In this document: positions 23,992-34,399 of the stretch, in pieces
How positions within the stretch are numbered: the stretch's first letter is position 1
How the letters are laid out: each line of letters opens with the position of its first letter
Assembly (NCBI GenBank): GCA_019973155.2
Contig: BPQB01000048.1
Span: 1-64,000, forward strand
From: Phanerochaete sordida
Lineage: Eukaryota > Basidiomycota > Agaricomycetes > Polyporales > Phanerochaetaceae
Reading direction: 5' to 3'
Length of the DNA stretch: 64,000 nucleotides
Program-made: the position numbers and the translations under genes
The notes under the pieces: model-generated
What the model saw: the letters and a program-made list of their open reading frames with translations, nothing else
Databases searched by the model: none
Told to the model about the DNA's origin: nothing

Positions 23992-25320
23992 ATGATCCCA
24001 GGAACTGCGCTGACCGAGGGCACGCTTCACGCTTGTGATCCTTCGAGCCCTTCCGACGCGCCAGATTTGCCTCTGGAGGTCCACGAGTACATCATGGACC
24101 TCCTTTCCGACGAGAAGACAAGCAAGGGCACATGCGCAGACCTCACGAGTTTGTCTGCATGCACGCTAGTCTGCCGAGCTTGGCTACCGCGAAGCTCGAG
24201 GCATGTTCTGGAGCGCATTCATCTCCGTCCCCTGAGATACAGGCCCGAACCGCTGGACAAACTCCTGCGACACGCACGCACGTCTCCGCGGCTAAGACAG
24301 TATATCCGTGCGCTCGACGTTCCCTGGTGCCCGGAAGAGCGGACCACCCGTGGCATCCTCTCTGCATTCCCCCAGCTTTCCAGCCTATCTTTCACAGACA
24401 GCACAGTGCCCAGTGGAGAGGAACTGAGCGCTGATCTGCATAGCAGAGTGTTCCGGCGACAGGCCCTGGAGGCATTCACCCTCTCCTTCCAGCACGACCT
24501 GACTACACTGCGTTCCCTCTACTTCAGCCACCTCGACTGCCTGTCGCTCTTCAACTTGGACTTGGAGCCGCCGGATTGGTCCCTCGCACGAACCAAACAT
24601 CTCCGAGCTCACAAACTGGTGCTGGACGTGGCTAATTTGCACCTTCTTGCGCTGCTCGAAGCTGTATTGGAGAATGGTTCGGTGACCTCGCTAGCTCTGG
24701 CGCACGATCCGGACAGATGGAGGATAAGAATCGAGCTTAGGCTGCTACGGAGATTCCTTGAAGTTGTCGGTGCAAATTTGCGGTGTTTGGAAATCAACAT
24801 TCCCGCAGGCCAGTGGCTATTCGCTCATAGAATCGGTGAGTACACCTCCACAGCAGTGCAAGTGACGCAACTCACGCATACGCGACCAGAACGTGTGGGA
24901 CTCGACTTGCCTCTGCACATGTGCCCAAACCTGGGCGAGCTTCACGTCGGCTTGACTCACATATCAGGCGTGCGTCGCGAGACTTGTTCCGTCCTTACCG
25001 CGAACCTCATGTGCCCTACGTCCTTGCAGTACAAAGTCCGCACGGCGTGCCACAGTTTCCTCACATGGCTTCCGCTCTCTATCGAGCGCATTTACCTGAA
25101 CCTCGGGGGGACATACGGTCCAGAGACCTTCGAACGCTTCTTCGTCGATTGTACGGCCCTGCAGTCAGTCTTGGAACTGATTGACCGTCTCACACAGCCC
25201 TACAAGGCTCTGCGGCTTGTCGAGCTTATAGGTCCATTCAAGTCAGAAACTCTTCCCCCATGGGTCCTGTCCGTCTGCTCCTCACGCTTGGCCCACGTTC
25301 TTAGAATTAGCTCAGAGTAA
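23992..25320 (+). CDS. Fb2: F-box protein, class 2
   Basis: Probable SCF substrate receptor. Exons 23992-24835, 24890-24969 and 25030-25320 give 404 residues. The frame stays open through both introns (54 and 60 bp), so an unspliced reading would give 442 residues; splicing is inferred from Fb3, where intron 1 carries a stop. The F-box is at about residues 25-70 (LPLEVHEYIMDLLSDEKTS, SACTLVCRAWLPRSSRHVL). The second part has FPQLSSLSF, LRAHKLVLDVANLHLLALL and, after intron 1, LDLPLHMCPNLGELHVGLTH. Head of a tandem run of five same-strand class 2 genes. Very similar to Fb3, with an offset of 1918 bp at the starts and 1933 bp at the stops. Confidence 0.85.
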   Translation: MIPGTALTEGTLHACDPSSPSDAPDLPLEVHEYIMDLLSDEKTSKGTCADLTSLSACTLVCRAWLPRSSRHVLERIHLRPLRYRPEPLDKLLRHARTSPRLRQYIRALDVPWCPEERTTRGILSAFPQLSSLSFTDSTVPSGEELSADLHSRVFRRQALEAFTLSFQHDLTTLRSLYFSHLDCLSLFNLDLEPPDWSLARTKHLRAHKLVLDVANLHLLALLEAVLENGSVTSLALAHDPDRWRIRIELRLLRRFLEVVGANLRCLEINIPAGQWLFAHRIGEYTSTAVQVTQLTHTRPERVGLDLPLHMCPNLGELHVGLTHISGVRRETCSVLTANLMCPTSLQYKVRTACHSFLTWLPLSIERIYLNLGGTYGPETFERFFVDCTALQSVLELIDRLTQPYKALRLVELIGPFKSETLPPWVLSVCSSRLAHVLRISSE

Positions 25321-25909
25321 CGGTCTTAACCAAGCGTTCGCGAGCAATGTGGCTCTTGAGTACATTGACAAGCTTCGTCCTCTTCTGCATATATATGCTA
25401 CATAGGAGATCTTCATGCATGCACACAGATCCGTCGCTCGTGAGGTATACTTGAGCATGAATTCGAAGGTAGTACGACCAGGCTGCATCGAGCGGCCGCT
25501 TGTCGCACGTCCACGCAGAGGCGCGACGCGCGACTTGATGCAGACCTCAGGCTCCAGGCTGCTGATGACAGTGGCAAGAGTCGGCCACCACAACTACTCA
25601 ACCGCCTATCCACGTCGAACACTGCCCCTCAGCTCTTCTCTGCGTCTTCTGGGCAGTGTATGAACGAGCAAAACAGCGAATCATGCGTGATCGTGCCCCC
25701 CGCGCGGCCTCTCCGCCGGGACCGTCGAGCGCAGCACGACTATGGGCGTCTAGATTCCTGTTCTCAACCTCCGTCATCGCTGGGACCGACGGCACCAGGC
25801 AACTCATTTTTTCGTGCGATAGAGCAAAAAGGTGCCCTCTAGAGAAGTATTTTCTGCGCGGGATATCTCATGAGATGACCAGGTCACGTCCACTCGCCGC
25901 ATGCCCACA
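25321..25909 (+). other. Fb2-Fb3 spacer holding an orphan Fb4-like gene start
   Basis: The first part (25321-25660) aligns with the Fb3-Fb4 spacer (27254-27590), sharing for example CCAGGCTGCATCGAGCGGC and GTGGCAA.A.TCGGCCACCAC. At 25662 CAGTGTATGAACGAGCAA matches CAGTGTATGAGCGAGCAA at the start of Fb4. After about 60 bp the match stops and promoter sequence like that of Fb2 begins at about 25725. It is therefore a junction scar with a truncated gene start. Confidence 0.55.
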
Positions 25910-27253
25910 ATGAGCCCACAGACTGCGCTGATCGAGAGCGCGGTCCACGCTTGCGGCCCTTCGGGCCCTTCGGATGTGCCAGAGTTGCCTCTGGAGGTCC
26001 ACGAGTACATCATGGACCTCCTTTCCGATGAGAAGACAAGCAGGGGCACATGCGCAGACCTCGCGAGCTTGTTTGCCTGCACGCTAGTCTGCCGAGCCTG
26101 GCTACCGCGAAGCTCGAGGCATGCCCTGGAGCGCATTCATCTCCGTCCGCTGAGATACAGGCCCGAAATACTGGACGACCTCCTGCGATACGCGCGCAAG
26201 TCCCCGCGGCTGAGACACCATGTTCGCTCGCTCGACGTTCCCTGGTGCCCGGAAGAGCGGTCCACTCGTGACATCCTCTCTGCATTCCCCCAGCTTTCCT
26301 GCCTATCTTTCTGCACAGACAGCACAGTGCCCAGTGGAGAGGAACTGAGCGCTGATCTGCATAGCAGAGTGTTCCGGCGACGGGCCCTGGAGGCATTCAC
26401 CCTCTCCTTCCAGCACGACCTGACTACACTGCGTTCCCTCTACTTCTTCAGCCACCTCGACCACCTGTCGCTCTCCAGCTTGGATTTGGAGCAGCCGGAT
26501 TGGTCCCTCGCACGAACCAAACATCTCCGAGCCCATAAACTGGTGCTGGACGTGGCTAATTCCAACCTTCTGGCGCTGCTCGAAGCGGTCCTGGAGAATG
26601 GTTCGGTGAACTCGCTGGCTCTGACGGACGACCCAAGCACGTGGATCCGAGTAATAGAGCTCAGGCCTCTACGGAGATTCCTTGAAGTCATCGGCTCGAA
26701 TCTTCGGTCTTTGGAAGTCAACATTCCCAGAGGCCACTGGGCACACGCTCATAATACCGGTCAGTCCGCCTCTATGCGTGAGTGATGCAGCTGACGGGTA
26801 CGTGACCCGCAGGCGCGGAGCCGGAGCTCGACCTGCCCCTGCACATTTGCCCGAATCTGCGTGAGCTCCGTGTCGGACTGAGTCGCATATCAGACGTACG
26901 TCGCCGAGATATATCGTGCCCTTACTGTGAAACTCACACGCGATTCGTCCTTACAGCATAAAGTCCGAGGAGTATGTCACGGCTTCCTCTCATCGCTTCC
27001 ACCCTCTATCGAGTCCGTTCACCTGAACCTCGGAGACGCGCACGGTATCAAGACCTACGAACGCTTCTTTGCCGACTGTACGGCCCTGAAGCCCGTCTTA
27101 GAACTTGTGGACCGTCTTACGCAGCCCTATAAGGTTCTGCGTCTTGTCGAGCTCATCGGACCTTTCAAGTCGGAGACGCTCCCCCTAGATGTCCTCTCTG
27201 TCTGCTCCTCACGCTTGGCTCACGTTCTGAAATTAGCTCAGTCGCGGTCTTAG
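25910..27253 (+). CDS. Fb3: F-box protein, class 2, tandem duplicate of Fb2
   Basis: Exons 25910-26759, 26813-26895 and 26957-27253 give 409 residues. The start was chosen by alignment with Fb2; an ATG three codons upstream (25901) is also in frame. The F-box (LPLEVHEYIMDLLSDEKTSR and FACTLVCRAWLPRSSRHALE) and most of exon 1 are near-identical to Fb2. Exons 2 and 3 differ more (LDLPLHICPNLRELRVGLSR, then HKVRGVCHGFLSSLPPSIES). Intron 1 contains a stop, which fixes the splice model for the pair. Regulation is probably shared with Fb2, since the promoter is duplicated too. Predicted SCF adaptor; substrate unknown. Confidence 0.85.
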
Positions 27254-27589
27254 CCAAGCACTCGCGAGCAACGTGGGTCTTGAGCACCTTGTCAAGCGTC
27301 GTCTTTTTTTTTCTGCGTATCTTACGTAGTAGAGCTTCATACGCATGTACAGAGGCCGGCTGTTGGTCAGGTATGCCTGAACACAAAGGTTGTACGACCA
27401 GTCACCAGGCTGCATCGAGCGGCGGGCGTCTGATACCCGCGCCCACGGCGCGCGCAGAGTCGGGGCCGCACGACTTGACCTTCACCGCCATCGACTGTGG
27501 CAAAACTCGGCCACCACACCCGCCAAACTACATATTTGTCGACAGTGATTCCACCCACTTCGTCTGTATTTACGCCCTGTGGACAGTGT
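27254..27589. other. Fb3-Fb4 spacer
   Basis: Non-coding; a diverged copy of the Fb2 downstream region (25321-25660). It contains a short T-run at 27303-27311 and should include the Fb4 promoter. Confidence 0.45.
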
Positions 27590-28936
27590 ATGAGCGAGCA
27601 AGATGTCAACCCACGCCTGGTCGAGCACCACGCGCCGCCTCTCCCGACTTCTCGCCGAGCCGCCCTTGCTCTGCCTACCGAAGTTATGGAACGTGTCTTC
27701 GACAATGTCCTAGTCGAACTGGAACAGAGTGACGGTCTGTCTGTCCTCTCTGCCTGTACGCTTGTCTGCCGCGCCTGGCTCCCTCGAAGCTCCAAGCACC
27801 TCCTCAGGTTCATCGACTTCACGCGAAGACGATATACAACCCAAGTCCTCGACGAATTTCTGAGCTTCGTGAACAACTCACCTCGGCTTCAACGACATGT
27901 GTACACCCTCTTTATACCGTCTCATCCGGAAGAGTGCCGTTTTCGCGCCATCCTGGACGCCATACCCAACCTCTCTGCCTTATCCTTCTTTGCTCCAAGA
28001 ACCCGAGTCGACGAAGAAGAACCTCCAGATGAACTACCTCTTGATCTGGCGACGACGGTGTCTCAGCGGCGCGCCCTCGAACGATTCACGCTCTCCCAGC
28101 AGATTGGATCTACGTCTCTACGATCTCTCTACTTCTTCAGTCATCTCGAGACCTTGTCTCTGCTGAACTTCATCTATGCGGAAGACGTCGAATACGCACT
28201 GCCACGTCGTACTCGACCGCATCTCTGCGTAAAGAAGCTCACGCTGGACGCAGTCAACCTCCTGCTACTCGAACCTCTCCGACGCCTCATCGTGCCTGGC
28301 ACGCTGGTCTCAGTCTGTGTCACGGACATGTGTCGAGGGCATGACACACGAGACTACGCCAAACTCCACCACTTCTTGCGGAAGGTCGGCGCGGCCGTCG
28401 AGTATCTCGAGGTCGGCATTCCCTCGCAGTCGTCGAGCTCGCGCTGGGCAGCCCGCAGTACGCACCCATGCATTCGTGCACAGCGCAACACGACTGATGT
28501 GCTCTGCCACAGTAGACCTTGCCCGCGGGTTCACGCTGGAGATGTGCCCGAAGCTGCGAGAGCTGCGGATAAAGTGCAGGTCCTGGCAGGTGCGCCCCCG
28601 TTCTACTACTCTGCAACGTACTGCTGACTCGCGATTCAGCACAACCTCCCCAGAGCCTGCAATATCTTCCTCGCGTCCCTTCCGCCCTCGATCCGCCGTA
28701 TACGCTTCGAACTCGTCATTCATCCCGCTCGCGACGGCTCGCACCGCATCAAGTACGAGAACACGGCACTCGTGCCCATCTGGCAACTCGTCGACCGCGC
28801 CACGGCGCCGTACGAGGGTCTCGAGGAAGTGGAGATTGCTGCGCCCTTCGTCTCCGACCCACCGCCTCTCGAACTTCTCGCTGGATGCTCTGCGCGGTTT
28901 GGACAGATCCTCAAGATCTCGCGTTTAGTAGACTGA
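27590..28936 (+). CDS. Fb4: F-box protein, class 2
   Basis: Exons 27590-28457, 28513-28589 and 28640-28936 give 413 residues. The F-box is at about residues 27-75 (LALPTEVMERVFDNVLVELE, LSACTLVCRAWLPRSSKHLL). Later blocks are FLSFVNNSPRLQRHV, IPNLSALSFF, TSLRSLYFFSHLETLSLLNF and, after intron 1, LARGFTLEMCPKLRELRIKC. The last exon has FLASLPPSIRRIRFELV and WQLVDRATAPYEGLEEVEI, the counterpart of LVDRLTQPYKVLRLVEL in Fb3. It has the same exon pattern as Fb2 and Fb3 but clearly older divergence. A truncated second copy of its start lies at 25662. Confidence 0.83.
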
Positions 28937-29240
28937 CTCTGTCTCCGCAGAGTATAGACACCCTTCCTACCCCATGAGATGTTATACCATACGTACACTC
29001 CTAGAGAGCAATTATTCCTGGCGTCCTCGCTACTCCACTATGAGACGTCTGAGACCATATCGTCTGGTCTTGCACGCGTATTATCGCGGGTTCTGTAACT
29101 ATTGTGAATATGCACGGCTCGTCAAGTGTGCTGAGGGCGGGGTCGTCAACTTGGTGTCCCGCGGCGAGCCTTTTTGCCAGCGTCTATACACTCGTGCTCT
29201 CTTACCACCACCACCACCGCCGTCACGTCCAGGAGAGGAG
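28937..29240. other. Fb4-Fb5 spacer
   Basis: About 300 bp with no gene; it holds the Fb5 promoter. A CCACCACCACCACC run lies at 29206-29218 shortly before the Fb5 start. Confidence 0.45.
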
Positions 29241-30393
29241 ATGTCCTGCGCTGCGCTACCGCAGGAGCTCATCGACCACGTTCTGGATATGCTGGACGCA
29301 ACATTCGTCGACGTGCAGTCCAAGTACGGGCCCGTTCCGCGATCACGTGTCCTCGCACACTGCACGCTCGTCGCGCGCGCATGGCTCCCGCGCAGCTCGC
29401 ACCACCTCCTCAGCACCATCTGGCTCGCCAACTGGCGCTACCCGCAGTTCATCGTGGCCGCGCAGGCGTCGCCGCGCCTCGCGCGGTACGTGACCGCGCT
29501 CGTCCTGCGCCAGGGGCCGCATGCCGACGCCGACATCCTCGAAGACCTCCTCGAGGCCCTGCCGCAGCTCCGCACGCTTGAACACTGGGGCGCGGCCGGC
29601 TGGTGTAAATTTCTGCAGGACGAGGGCCCCTGGATGGACAATCTGCCTGAACATTTGCTCGCACGAATCATGCGCCTCATGGTCACACTAAACACTGCAC
29701 TCGTGGTTGGACGCACCGTCTGGGACTTTAGGCCCGAGCACGCCCTTTCTGACAGGTCTCTGGACGAGGAGCGTGGCCTGCCTGCGCTCGTGCTGCGCGA
29801 GGCCTGGGACGATACGAAGGACCTCTCGCATGCCAATGCCATTCTATACCACACTGGCTTCATCTGGCGGAGCCTGGAGCTACGCAACTTTGCATTCACA
29901 GGAAGTAAGTTTGCGCACGGTCTGCTCAAACCCGACTGTCTACTAACCTGGTGAAGAGGGATCAGACCCGCCGCTCGACGCCCTGGACCACTGCGGCCAG
30001 CTGGAATCTGTTACACTACATGTAGACACCCCACCAGTCGGTCATTGCTCCTCACACTCTCCGCTGTTGTTGACGTACATTTTTCTGTAGGAGTTCACAT
30101 GGGCGTCGTGGTACCTCATGAAGCACATCCCGTCGCACGTACGCCGGGTAGCCGTCGTCTTCGCCAAACCGGACGCCGTTGGCGCGCTCCGTGGTATCAA
30201 GAACGCGGGCACCAACTGGGAGCAATTCGCTCGTGGTCTGGACGGATGTATAGGGCTGGAACACCTAGAGTTTCGCGGACTGTGCAGCGAGCTCACGGGC
30301 AGAGAAGCGTCTGCCCGGCTCGAGGAGAGGAGGGCGGAGCTCCTCTGCACATTGCCCGAGCATCTGGCGGAGGTGACAACATGTAGGCCGTGA
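29241..30393 (+). CDS. Fb5: F-box protein, class 2, short form
   Basis: Exons 29241-29904, 29957-30021 and 30091-30393 give 343 residues, the shortest of the array. The F-box starts almost at once (residues 6-60: LPQELIDHVLDML, AHCTLVARAWLPRSSHHLLS). FIVAAQASPRLARYVTALVL and LEALPQLRTLEHW follow. The region between the F-box and the intron is about 60 residues shorter than in Fb2-Fb4. Exon 2 is only 65 bp (PPLDALDHCGQLESVTLH). The last exon has WYLMKHIPSHVRRVAVVFAK and ends PEHLAEVTTCRP. Closest to the neighbouring Fb6. Predicted SCF adaptor; substrate unknown. Confidence 0.8.
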
Positions 30394-30656
30394 AGCTTTG
30401 AAGCTTTGAAGCCACGCTATTATGTGATACAAACGAACACGAATCGGTCTATCATTCTAGCGATTGCGTCGCAGATGCCATGTATCTCCAAGGGCTTGGA
30501 CGCGAATGCCTGGTTTGCACCACCGCGGTATGCGCTTTCCCTTTCCCATCGCCTCTCTCCATCCCACGTGGAAAAAAATCTGGTCGGTTAGGGCTGACAT
30601 GCGCACACATGCACATCTTGAACTCATTCCCCTACCATCCTCTCGTCAAGGTCGTG

Positions 30657-31853
30657 ATGCCAATACCTGTTCTCGCCCAAGATGTCATCGACCACATCCT
30701 CGACGTCGTCGGAGGGTCCCATCCGACCAGAAATTCCCCTTCCTATACGGGCCTCAGCGAGCAAGCACTGGATCTTTCCGCCTGCACCCTGGTGTCGCGA
30801 GCTTGGCTGCCTCACAGCTCACGGCTGCTGCTCAATCACATCTTCCTCGAAAACGAGGCCTGCACGGAGTTCATCGCTGCTGTGCAGGCTTCGCCGCGCC
30901 TCTCTCAAGCTATCACCAGCTTCAGGGTGCACAGCGGCAACATCAGCATCCACGACTTCTTCGACGAGATTTTAGACGCACTGCCCAACCTGCGCGTACT
31001 GGTGTGCGTTGAGCGACACCGGTTCGCGTTTGGAGACGTTTCCACTACGCTCTGGATCCAACGCATCTCGCCGAACACTCGCGCTCGGTTGGATAGTCTT
31101 TCATTCTCGAGCTTCTACCCATCTTTCCGCTGGGAGCTCAAGTCCCGGCGGTGCGTCGAAGACGAACGCCGAATGCGCCTCTTCGCCGAAGGGGCCTCTG
31201 CACCCGAGAAGCCCTCGCTGAGTGCCGTCCTCATCGATAAGGTTGTCTTTGGGACCCACGTCGCCAATGCCCTCTTGTATCATATTGGCTGTGAAGTCCT
31301 GTGTCTCGAGCTTAAAGATTACCAGCCCTCTAGAGGCTCAGGTAAGTGCTGAAGCACCGCATATATGCGTCTCAAACATGGCCGCTCATGTTTATATGCA
31401 TCGATTATGACGGCAACTTTATCGATAGCCCTTGCTCTGCGCTATTGTCCACGCTTGGAGTCTATCACGCTCGGCCCTCCTGTGAGTTATACACATTCTT
31501 TTCAGCTCGTGCGCAGAGTCTGACACGTTTGGCAGAGCTTCGAGGACTACTACGACGACGTGATGCAATCTCTTCCTGCGCAGTTGCGCCGCGTGATCGT
31601 CGTGTTCGACCCGTTCATGGGCGACTACATCATACCTCGCCCTAGGAAGTACGCCTTCGCGTCTGTCGATTGGCGTGCATTCGCCGGCCACGTTCAACGC
31701 TGCAAGTCTCTGGAGATCGTCGCGTTAGTGGGGCTATGTCTAGATGTTGGAAGGGGCGCCGCGGGGAGAGAGAGGTTGTTCGAGGAGAGACGGGCTGCGC
31801 TGCTCGCTCATTTCCCGGCCGAGGTAGCCGCGATCGTTAGGTGTTGGCCGTAG
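30657..31853 (+). CDS. Fb6: F-box protein, class 2, short form
   Basis: Exons 30657-31341, 31429-31481 and 31536-31853 give 351 residues. The F-box (residues 5-65) is less canonical at its start: LAQDVIDHILDVVGG replaces LPQEL. The second half is clear (LSACTLVSRAWLPHSSRLLL). FIAAVQASPRLSQAITSF matches Fb5. Exon 2 (53 bp) encodes ALRYCPRLESITLGPP. The last exon has SLPAQLRRVIVVFDPF, WRAFAGHVQRCKSLEIVALV and ends FPAEVAAIVRCWP, parallel to CRP in Fb5. Intron 1 is long for this array (87 bp). Fb5 and Fb6 are a tandem duplicate pair. Confidence 0.8.
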
Positions 31854-33121
31854 ACGGCGGCAAGAAGTTCTTGTAAGTGGCCTGTACGATGCCTGTCCCC
31901 GTTCTAACGATCCCCCTGCTCCACATAAGATTTGTAGCTAAGCTTTGAAGCATGGATATTACGCGTCGCGCACAGGCGGCTGGGCCGGCCCACGTGATCG
32001 CGGTGTTGCGGACGGAAAGGGTAGCAAATTCACACGATTATCCTTCGTAATTATCCGCCATCTTCTCGTCCGGTGTGAGACTTCGGCGTCCACACATGAG
32101 AACTGCGAGGATGCCTTTGTATTACCCTGGGCGATCTCTCTCACATTCTCCTTCGCAAGCCGTTTTCAGATGCGCTTCTTCCGACAGCCCAGCGGCACGT
32201 ATGCCTGCCCGAGTTTCGAGGACTGTTTCTCGCTCCGTAAGTCGTGGAATTCATGCCCAATCATGTACGGACAGGCATATCGCTGACGCAAAGCATGCTA
32301 CTGCGCGAACCAGCGGAAGCTCTTCGGACTGACTCGGACTGTCGCAGCAGCCTCCATGGCGTTACTCGCAGACGCTGCGCTCCGGGGCTGGGGATGGCGA
32401 ATTCCCCAGCATATATTTCCAATGGTACGCATTTCATCATTTCGCTTGGGACTGTATTGAATAATGTCTTTCTTTCCTTCCAGTGTGCGACTCAGAGCCC
32501 CATGCGCATGCTTGGGCCTCACCAAGGCTAACACCTATGTTCCGAACGTGGTCAGCTGAAGCGATCGCATCTCGCTAATACTGGAATATAATCAGGGCTC
32601 AATTGATGACTGTACTTTAGGCTCCGGGTGTCGAAAAGCACCTGCCGGGCAGAGCTTGGACGACCCTCGACGCCATTCGGCTTGCTCGTGCTGCGAACTG
32701 CCCTTGCGCTGCACGTTTCACCACCATCCGCCTGCGCTCTGCTGCAACTCGTTCCCTGGACCCGTCCGACGGCAGCTTCCACGATACTCCACGACCTGCC
32801 CTCATCATCCGGCAGCCAGCTCGGTACGAGCATCTCACCTCTCCACGGCCTTGACAGTTCGTCACCACGGGCGGCCGAAGATTTGGGTCCTGAAATACCG
32901 GTTGCTCTGTCTGGGAGGGATATTTCACTCGCGTGCACTCGGGTCCCACGATGCGATCCCGCCTGGACGGAGGGAGGGCACAGCATTTGTGTTGCGCCAC
33001 AAGGCAAATGAAGATTGGGCTGCGAACCTGGACCTCTCGCTAGCTTTTTTCGCGTTCGATCCGCTCTTTCCCCCTGTGGCGCCTCGCCCGCCAGCAGCTG
33101 ATCTCGTGCCCGTGCCTGTGC
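31854..33121. other. Spacer between class 2 and class 4 genes
   Basis: About 1.3 kb without a supported gene. Open frames at 32552-33007 (-) and 32628-33129 (+) overlap each other and show no family-like sequence. Confidence 0.4.
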
Positions 33122-33130
33122 CTATATAAT
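33122..33130 (+). promoter_or_regulatory. TATA box of Fb7
   Basis: TATATAATC within CCTATATAATCGG lies about 70 bp before the Fb7 start codon, a good position for a core promoter with a short leader. Confidence 0.5.
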
Positions 33131-33196
33131 CGGTCGATTCCCACCTGCTGGGTCTTCGATTGCCCACGACATTGCAGCAGCGCTGACACAAGCACG

Positions 33197-34399
33197 ATGG
33201 CCTGCCACATCCCCTCGCTGCCCCAGGAACTCGTCGACCACATCATCGACCTCTGCGCAGACGACAAGCGCACGGCGCGCAGCCTGGCGCTCACGTGCCA
33301 CGCGTGGACACACCGGAGCTCGGCGCACCTCCTGCGTGCCGTGAGCATCCTCACGACGCAGCTCGCCGCCTTCCTTGCGGACGCCGCACGCGCGCCGCGG
33401 CTAGGCACGCACGTCGCCGAGCTCGTGGTCTCGCAGCCGCGCCACGGACACGACGGCGTCGACCTCACGCCCGCCGTGCCCGCGCTCCTGCGTGCGCTCC
33501 CGGGCCTGCGGAGCCTCGCGCTCTTCGGCGACAGGATCAGCGTCCGCGCCGGCCTCGCGCCGGGCCCGGGCGCCGGCTCGCACAGGCGTGACCTCGCGCT
33601 CCTCCGGCTCTCGCGCGTCCACGTCGAGGCGCTCCCCGAGCTGCTCCAGCTCTTCGGGCACGTCGATACGCTCGACCTCGACCACGCGTACGTGCAGCCT
33701 TCGCAGGCCTCTGTGCCGCAGAGCGGGCGCTTGGCGGTCGACGAGCTGTGCTTCGATGGGAGCATCGTCGAGTTCGAGGCGCTGCGGGCGTCGCTCGACA
33801 AGTCGTCGATGAAGAGCCTGTCGCTCAAGCTCGGATACCACTTCCGTGTCGACACGGCTGCGATCAATCTCTTCCTCGAATCCGTTGGCCAAAACCTGGA
33901 GCACTTCCGGTTCGAGCTGCCGCTGGACGGCTGGGTCATGTCCGGTCCTGGTACGTGTTCCCCCTTAGAGCAGCGCGCGCAAACTCACAGCCTGCGTTCA
34001 GACCGCAGCGACCTCCCATCGCTGAAAGACCTGCGCAATCTGCGCACCATCGAGCTCGTCTCGCCGCGGCGCGCGATCCGCCGGCGTGGGACGACCGTCT
34101 CGACGGGGCTCTGGAGCAACACGCTCGCCGCGCTGCCGCACGTGCCGCCGGCCGTCTCACACGTTCACCTCTACGCAAACCTATACCACGTCGCGCCCGC
34201 GTTGCTCTCCGAGTGCGACCTGTCCACGCTCGAGACGGGGCTGGCGCATTGCACCGCGCTGCGCACCGTCGAGATCACGCTGCTGACGGAGCGGGACGGC
34301 CAGCCCGTGCGTGTGTCGGAGGAGCAGGCTGCAGAGGTGCAGAAGGCGGCGCGGGCGAGGATGGGAGGGAGCTTCGCAAGGTTGCTGTGCTTCTCGTGA
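33197..34399 (+). CDS. Fb7: F-box protein, class 4
   Basis: Two exons, 33197-33950 and 34002-34399, give 383 residues. The 51-bp phase-1 intron is open in frame, so an unspliced product of 400 residues is conceivable. The F-box is at residues 7-50 (LPQELVDHIIDLCADDKRT, SLALTCHAWTHRSSAHLLRA). FLADAARAPRLGTHVAELVV, LRALPGLRSLALFGD and LLQLFGHVDTLDLDHAYV follow. The C-terminus has LPHVPPAVSHVHLYANLY and HCTALRTVEITLLTERDG. It has higher GC and codon bias than its neighbours (many GCG/CTC codons). It stands alone between two spacers and has no close duplicate in the window. Predicted SCF adaptor. Confidence 0.82.
   Translation: MACHIPSLPQELVDHIIDLCADDKRTARSLALTCHAWTHRSSAHLLRAVSILTTQLAAFLADAARAPRLGTHVAELVVSQPRHGHDGVDLTPAVPALLRALPGLRSLALFGDRISVRAGLAPGPGAGSHRRDLALLRLSRVHVEALPELLQLFGHVDTLDLDHAYVQPSQASVPQSGRLAVDELCFDGSIVEFEALRASLDKSSMKSLSLKLGYHFRVDTAAINLFLESVGQNLEHFRFELPLDGWVMSGPGTCSPLEQRAQTHSLRSDRSDLPSLKDLRNLRTIELVSPRRAIRRRGTTVSTGLWSNTLAALPHVPPAVSHVHLYANLYHVAPALLSECDLSTLETGLAHCTALRTVEITLLTERDGQPVRVSEEQAAEVQKAARARMGGSFARLLCFS

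Noticed and set aside
32552..33129. Overlapping plus and minus frames before Fb7
   Set aside because: No motif or splice partners; the region ends in the Fb7 TATA box and looks like promoter.
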